The notes under the pieces were generated by a model. It had not been told where the DNA came from. It did not search any database and worked only from the letters and a program-made list of their open reading frames with translations. A stretch of 44,304 bases of DNA, taken from RGIG4140 sp045638265 (GTDB lineage: Bacteria; Pseudomonadota; Alphaproteobacteria; CAAHEQ01; UBA3637). Shown piece by piece: positions 41,767-44,304 of the stretch; the stretch's first letter is position 1, and each line of letters begins with the position of its first letter. The stretch covers positions 1 to 44,304 of the forward strand of contig JAZUBA010000032.1 of assembly GCA_045638265.1 (NCBI GenBank), written 5' to 3'. A program made the position numbers and the translations under genes.

Positions 41767-42906
41767 ATGAGAAAAGAGCAACAATCACATCGTGCCGAAA
41801 AATCAACAAAACCGGCAGAAAAAACAAACGGTGTCAAACCGATATTTATATCACAAGAAGAATTAGCCGAACGCAAAAAACAAGCCGAAGCACACGTTCA
41901 AACACTTTTCAGCCGATTATTTGCCCAACAGGATTTAACTAAAGCTTTATTAATTGATGAAGCAGATATTCCACAATCAAAATTACCATCCGTACCCCAT
42001 CAAAAAGTATATCCGTTTGTTATTCCCGCTCCATCAGAATTTTTTGGCAAAAAAACATCACGCCCTGATTTCAAAACGTTGTATACGACATTATTATACA
42101 AAACACGTATGGCATTAAACAACAAAAAATGCTTCCGCAACGAAGATATTAAACGTTCAATTATCGTACCGACTTTATGTAAAGACAACATTTTATATTG
42201 CAAAGAAGGCGAATTATTACATCAAATTTCATTAGATGGCAACAATCCACGTTTTGTAACACACAATCTTTTAACAAAAAAAGACTCCTTTTTGTGTGAA
42301 GATAAAATGAGTGAAATTTTAGCTTCTTGGTTAGAAGAAGACAAAGCTTATGACTTATACAACAAATTAGTACCATTGTACAAAAATTACACAAAAGGCA
42401 CTATTCAACCGTTAAACACAAAAACACTTCCAACCATTCAACAAGCTTATGTATTAAATGTATACAGAACTGGGTATGAAGCACAATTCAACATAACAAA
42501 CAATGTATATGATGAAAACTTTATGATGCCACCGACATTATGTGATTCAAAAGCCATTATCAGCAAAGCCGGAGACAGATATTACAAAATTGATTTTAAT
42601 GATGAAGTTATCCGCTTTGAAAAACTCATTCAAGGTACACGCTATTTAATGTCCTCTACCGAAGCAAATTTATTCATCAACAAGGTAGCCCAACGTGAAT
42701 TGTTTGGAACTAAAACAGGACACTTCTGTGCTTGGTTAAAATCACATTACAATAAAGAAATTGCACCGTTATGTCAGGAAGATAATTTGGTTTCGGCAAC
42801 AGCGTTGGATGAGAAAACAGCACAACGCAAAAAACTTGAATCAGACAATGGTTTCCGCACAATACAAGAAATGATAAAAAATATCAATCAACGCATCAAC
42901 TATTAA
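41767..42906 (+). CDS. Unrecognised protein with two divergent copies of the same module, 379 residues
   Basis: It is soluble, with a charged, helical N-terminal 75 residues (EELAERKKQAEAHVQTLF). Two segments recall the modules of the preceding gene: ELLHQISLDGNNPRFVTHNL (near 155) and RYYKIDFNDEVIRFEKL (near 275), each followed by a helix with an acidic turn. Both copies end in a tail of the form LYxKLVPLYKNY or WLKSHYNKEIAPL. The function is unknown. An AAGGAGA ribosome site lies before the ATG and 24 bp separate it from the first gene; the Nudix gene follows after 15 bp, so all three form one operon. Confidence 0.75.
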   Translation: MRKEQQSHRAEKSTKPAEKTNGVKPIFISQEELAERKKQAEAHVQTLFSRLFAQQDLTKALLIDEADIPQSKLPSVPHQKVYPFVIPAPSEFFGKKTSRPDFKTLYTTLLYKTRMALNNKKCFRNEDIKRSIIVPTLCKDNILYCKEGELLHQISLDGNNPRFVTHNLLTKKDSFLCEDKMSEILASWLEEDKAYDLYNKLVPLYKNYTKGTIQPLNTKTLPTIQQAYVLNVYRTGYEAQFNITNNVYDENFMMPPTLCDSKAIISKAGDRYYKIDFNDEVIRFEKLIQGTRYLMSSTEANLFINKVAQRELFGTKTGHFCAWLKSHYNKEIAPLCQEDNLVSATALDEKTAQRKKLESDNGFRTIQEMIKNINQRINY

Positions 42907-42921
42907 TGAAGGGAGAATAAA

Positions 42922-43314
42922 ATGATTGAAATTTCAATGGCGATTGTCGTCCACAATGACAAAATTTTAATTGCACAACGCAAAAAAGGCAAACACCAAG
43001 AATTTATGTGGGAATTCCCCGGTGGCAAATTAGAAAAAGGTGAAACACTTCAAGAATGTGTTACTCGTGAATTTAAAGAAGAGTTTGATAAAGACATTGT
43101 TGTCGGCGACTTTTTTATGGATAAAACATATTCTTATGCTGACAAAGGTGATTTTCATTTAAATGCTTTTTGGGCAAGCTGTGCCGACGATGTTATTCCA
43201 CACTTATACGAACACGAAGATGCCAAATGGGTGAGCGTTGACGAAATGGATAATTATGAATTTTGTCCGGCCGATGGTCCGTTTATAGAAGGCATTAAAC
43301 GTGTCATGAAATAA
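42922..43314 (+). CDS. Nudix hydrolase, MutT-like
   Basis: 130 residues. It hydrolyses a nucleoside diphosphate linked to another group; by similarity it is probably an 8-oxo-dGTP or CTP pyrophosphohydrolase of the MutT/NudG kind. The Nudix box runs from Gly35 to Asp56: GGKLEKGETLQECV then TREFKEEFD. It has the catalytic REF-x-EE, but the glycine that usually follows EE-x is Asp56 here. AQRKKGKHQEFMWEFPGGK upstream of the box is typical of MutT. It ends the operon with a strong terminator. The deviation probably does not abolish activity. Confidence 0.9.
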   Translation: MIEISMAIVVHNDKILIAQRKKGKHQEFMWEFPGGKLEKGETLQECVTREFKEEFDKDIVVGDFFMDKTYSYADKGDFHLNAFWASCADDVIPHLYEHEDAKWVSVDEMDNYEFCPADGPFIEGIKRVMK

Positions 43315-43333
43315 TTTTAAGATACAATAACAA

Positions 43334-43372
43334 AAATACGCCTTTGTTTACATAACAAGGGCGTATTTTTTT
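43334..43372 (+). terminator. Terminator of the 280/379/Nudix operon
   Basis: A 15-bp stem (AAATACGCCTTTGTT with AACAAGGGCGTATTT, one G-U pair) with a TACAT loop is followed by a run of T residues, 20 bp past the Nudix stop. Confidence 0.9.
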
Positions 43373-43437
43373 ATGTCTGAATTTTTTGCAAAAAAGATAT
43401 CAACTTGATGTTTTTTATATATAAAAACATAATTTTC

Positions 43438-43466
43438 TTGCATTTTATTAACAAATAGTTTATAAT
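43438..43466 (+). promoter_or_regulatory. Promoter TTGCAT-17-TATAAT of the hendecad-repeat gene
   Basis: TTGCAT at 43438-43443 and TATAAT at 43461-43466 are 17 bp apart, giving a leader of about 58 nt. Confidence 0.75.
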
Positions 43467-43530
43467 AGCTTTAATTACGATAAATTAAAAAATTATTTTG
43501 TCCGCACCAATAATGTTAGAGGAGGTTCAA

Positions 43531-44304
43531 ATGGGCATACTGAGTTGGATAGGAGACACTGTTGTAGCTGCTTGGGACAGCGCTAAAAACACTGCTAGAA
43601 AAGTTGAAAATCTTGCCGATGAGACAATAAAAAATCCTCGTAAGGTAATTGATAAGGCAAAACAAGTAGTTGCCACTAAAGTCTCTAATGCTTACAATGC
43701 CACTGTTGAAGGCGTAGAAACCGCTGGTGAATGGGTCGCTGATACGGCTGTTGCAACTGGCGAAGCCGTTGCAGAAGGTGCTAGAACCGCTTATAACGCA
43801 ACTGTTGAAGGTGCTCAAGCCGCTGGTGAATGGGTCGCTGATACGGCTGTTGCAACTGGTGAAGCCGTTGCAGAAGGTGCCAGAACCGCTTATAACGCGA
43901 CTGTTGAAGGTGCTGAATCTGCTTACAATGCCACTGTTGAAGGCGTAGAAGCCGCCGGTGAATGGGTTGATGAAAAAGCCACTCAAGCTACTGAGGCAGC
44001 TGCTGTTGGCATTGCCTCTGCTGTTAAAGGTGGAATTGAATTGGCTCGTAAAGGTAGAAATATGATACGCGAAGGAGCCGAAGCCGTTGCAGAAGGTGCT
44101 AGAACAGCTTATAACACGACTGTTGAAGGTGCTCAAGCCGCTGGTGAATGGATCGCTGATACAGCTGTTGCAACTGGTGAAGCCGTTGCAGAAGGTGCTA
44201 GAACCGCTTATAACGCGACTGTTGAAGGTGCTCAAGCCGCTGGCGTAGCTATTGCAGAAGGTGCTGAATCTGCCTATAATGCCACCGTTGAGGGCGTAGA
44301 AGCC
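43531..44304 (+). CDS. LEA-like hendecad-repeat protein (partial, runs off right edge)
   Basis: The frame is open from the ATG at 43531, behind an excellent GAGGAGG ribosome site, to the window end (258 codons). After a start of MGILSWIGDTVVAAWDS the sequence is almost all tandem 11-residue steps, grouped as 33-residue units: AGEWVADTAVA, TGEAVAEGART and AYNATVEGAQA. Such Ala/Gly/Thr/Glu-rich hendecads form long amphipathic helices as in group-3 LEA proteins, apolipoproteins and phasins, and typically lie on membranes or lipid surfaces. A less regular break (VKGGIELARKGRNMIREGA) interrupts the array. It shares the repeat style with the 118-residue NPF-tail protein. Whether it also ends with that tail is outside the window. 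Confidence 0.85.
   Translation, partial: MGILSWIGDTVVAAWDSAKNTARKVENLADETIKNPRKVIDKAKQVVATKVSNAYNATVEGVETAGEWVADTAVATGEAVAEGARTAYNATVEGAQAAGEWVADTAVATGEAVAEGARTAYNATVEGAESAYNATVEGVEAAGEWVDEKATQATEAAAVGIASAVKGGIELARKGRNMIREGAEAVAEGARTAYNTTVEGAQAAGEWIADTAVATGEAVAEGARTAYNATVEGAQAAGVAIAEGAESAYNATVEGVEA
43711..44304. repeat. 99-bp coding tandem repeat
   Basis: Near-identical copies of a 99-bp unit (33 codons) inside the hendecad-repeat gene, beginning near 43711 and 43810 and recurring near 44125. Partial units of 33 or 66 bp lie between them. The array is still going at the right edge. The antisense strand reads as an artefactual Ser/Phe-rich frame. Confidence 0.88.

Noticed and set aside
43516..44235. 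239-codon minus-strand frame rich in Ser, Phe and Asn
   Set aside because: It is the antisense of the tandem hendecad repeat. The plus strand has a ribosome site, a promoter and an amphipathic repeat pattern; the minus frame has none.

Overview
The window looks like the chromosome of an AT-rich, probably host-associated, uncultured alphaproteobacterium. The evidence is the gene order secY-adk-rpsM-rpsK-rpoA-rplQ and ruvB-ybgC-tolQRAB, a zinc-independent S14, a zinc-lid adenylate kinase, and several prepilin-like proteins of the 'G/RSM-x-E' type that I associate with gut alphaproteobacterial genomes. The assignment below class level is inference. No tRNA, rRNA, CRISPR array, transposase or integrase was recognised.

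Layout. Positions 1-466 are a C-rich tandem repeat that reads as the 3' end of a Pro/Thr-rich protein entering from the left. From 517 to 21043, on the minus strand, lies the str/S10/spc/alpha ribosomal cluster, transcribed from rpsL (right) to rplQ (left). It is cut between rplP and rpmC by a 3.6 kb island (about 9.74-13.46 kb) carrying a 965-residue cysteine-rich prepilin-like protein. The cut looks functional. rplP is followed by its own terminator, the island gene has its own promoter and terminator, and rpmC-rplQ restart from a strong TTGACA-17-TATAAA promoter. tuf and rpmD are missing from their usual places.

From 21.4 to 28.0 kb come an unrecognised 547-residue protein, a second prepilin-like protein with a lectin-like C-terminus, and a two-gene unit of helical proteins of unknown function. 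Both minus-strand prepilin genes are preceded by a 135-bp element with inverted ends (copies at 13081-13215 and 24574-24708, interiors in opposite orientation). In both cases the gene-proximal end supplies the TTGCAA -35 box. From 28.1 to 32.7 kb are a membrane-anchored protein on a possibly leaderless message, a 65-residue protein, and a two-gene operon of a LamG-like surface protein and a third prepilin-like protein.

From 32.8 to 35.5 kb there is a 53-residue acidic protein and three separately transcribed paralogues. The paralogues share an 'NPF-x-x-N-x-TL-x-x-AG-x-KV' tail, two of them with an almost identical 87-bp 3' end. From 35.7 to 40.7 kb is ruvB-ybgC-tolQ-tolR-tolA-tolB, ending at a terminator with no pal. 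From 40.9 to 43.3 kb is a unit of two unknown proteins that share a repeated module, followed by a Nudix hydrolase. The right edge cuts an LEA-like hendecad-repeat protein (43531 onward).

The core genes supply translation, Sec export and envelope integrity. The accessory genes between them look surface- or envelope-directed (prepilin-like adhesins, LamG, amphipathic helix proteins). The most interesting unexplained items are the paired 135-bp elements, the NPF-tail family with the LEA-like gene, and the repeated module of the 40.9-42.9 kb genes.
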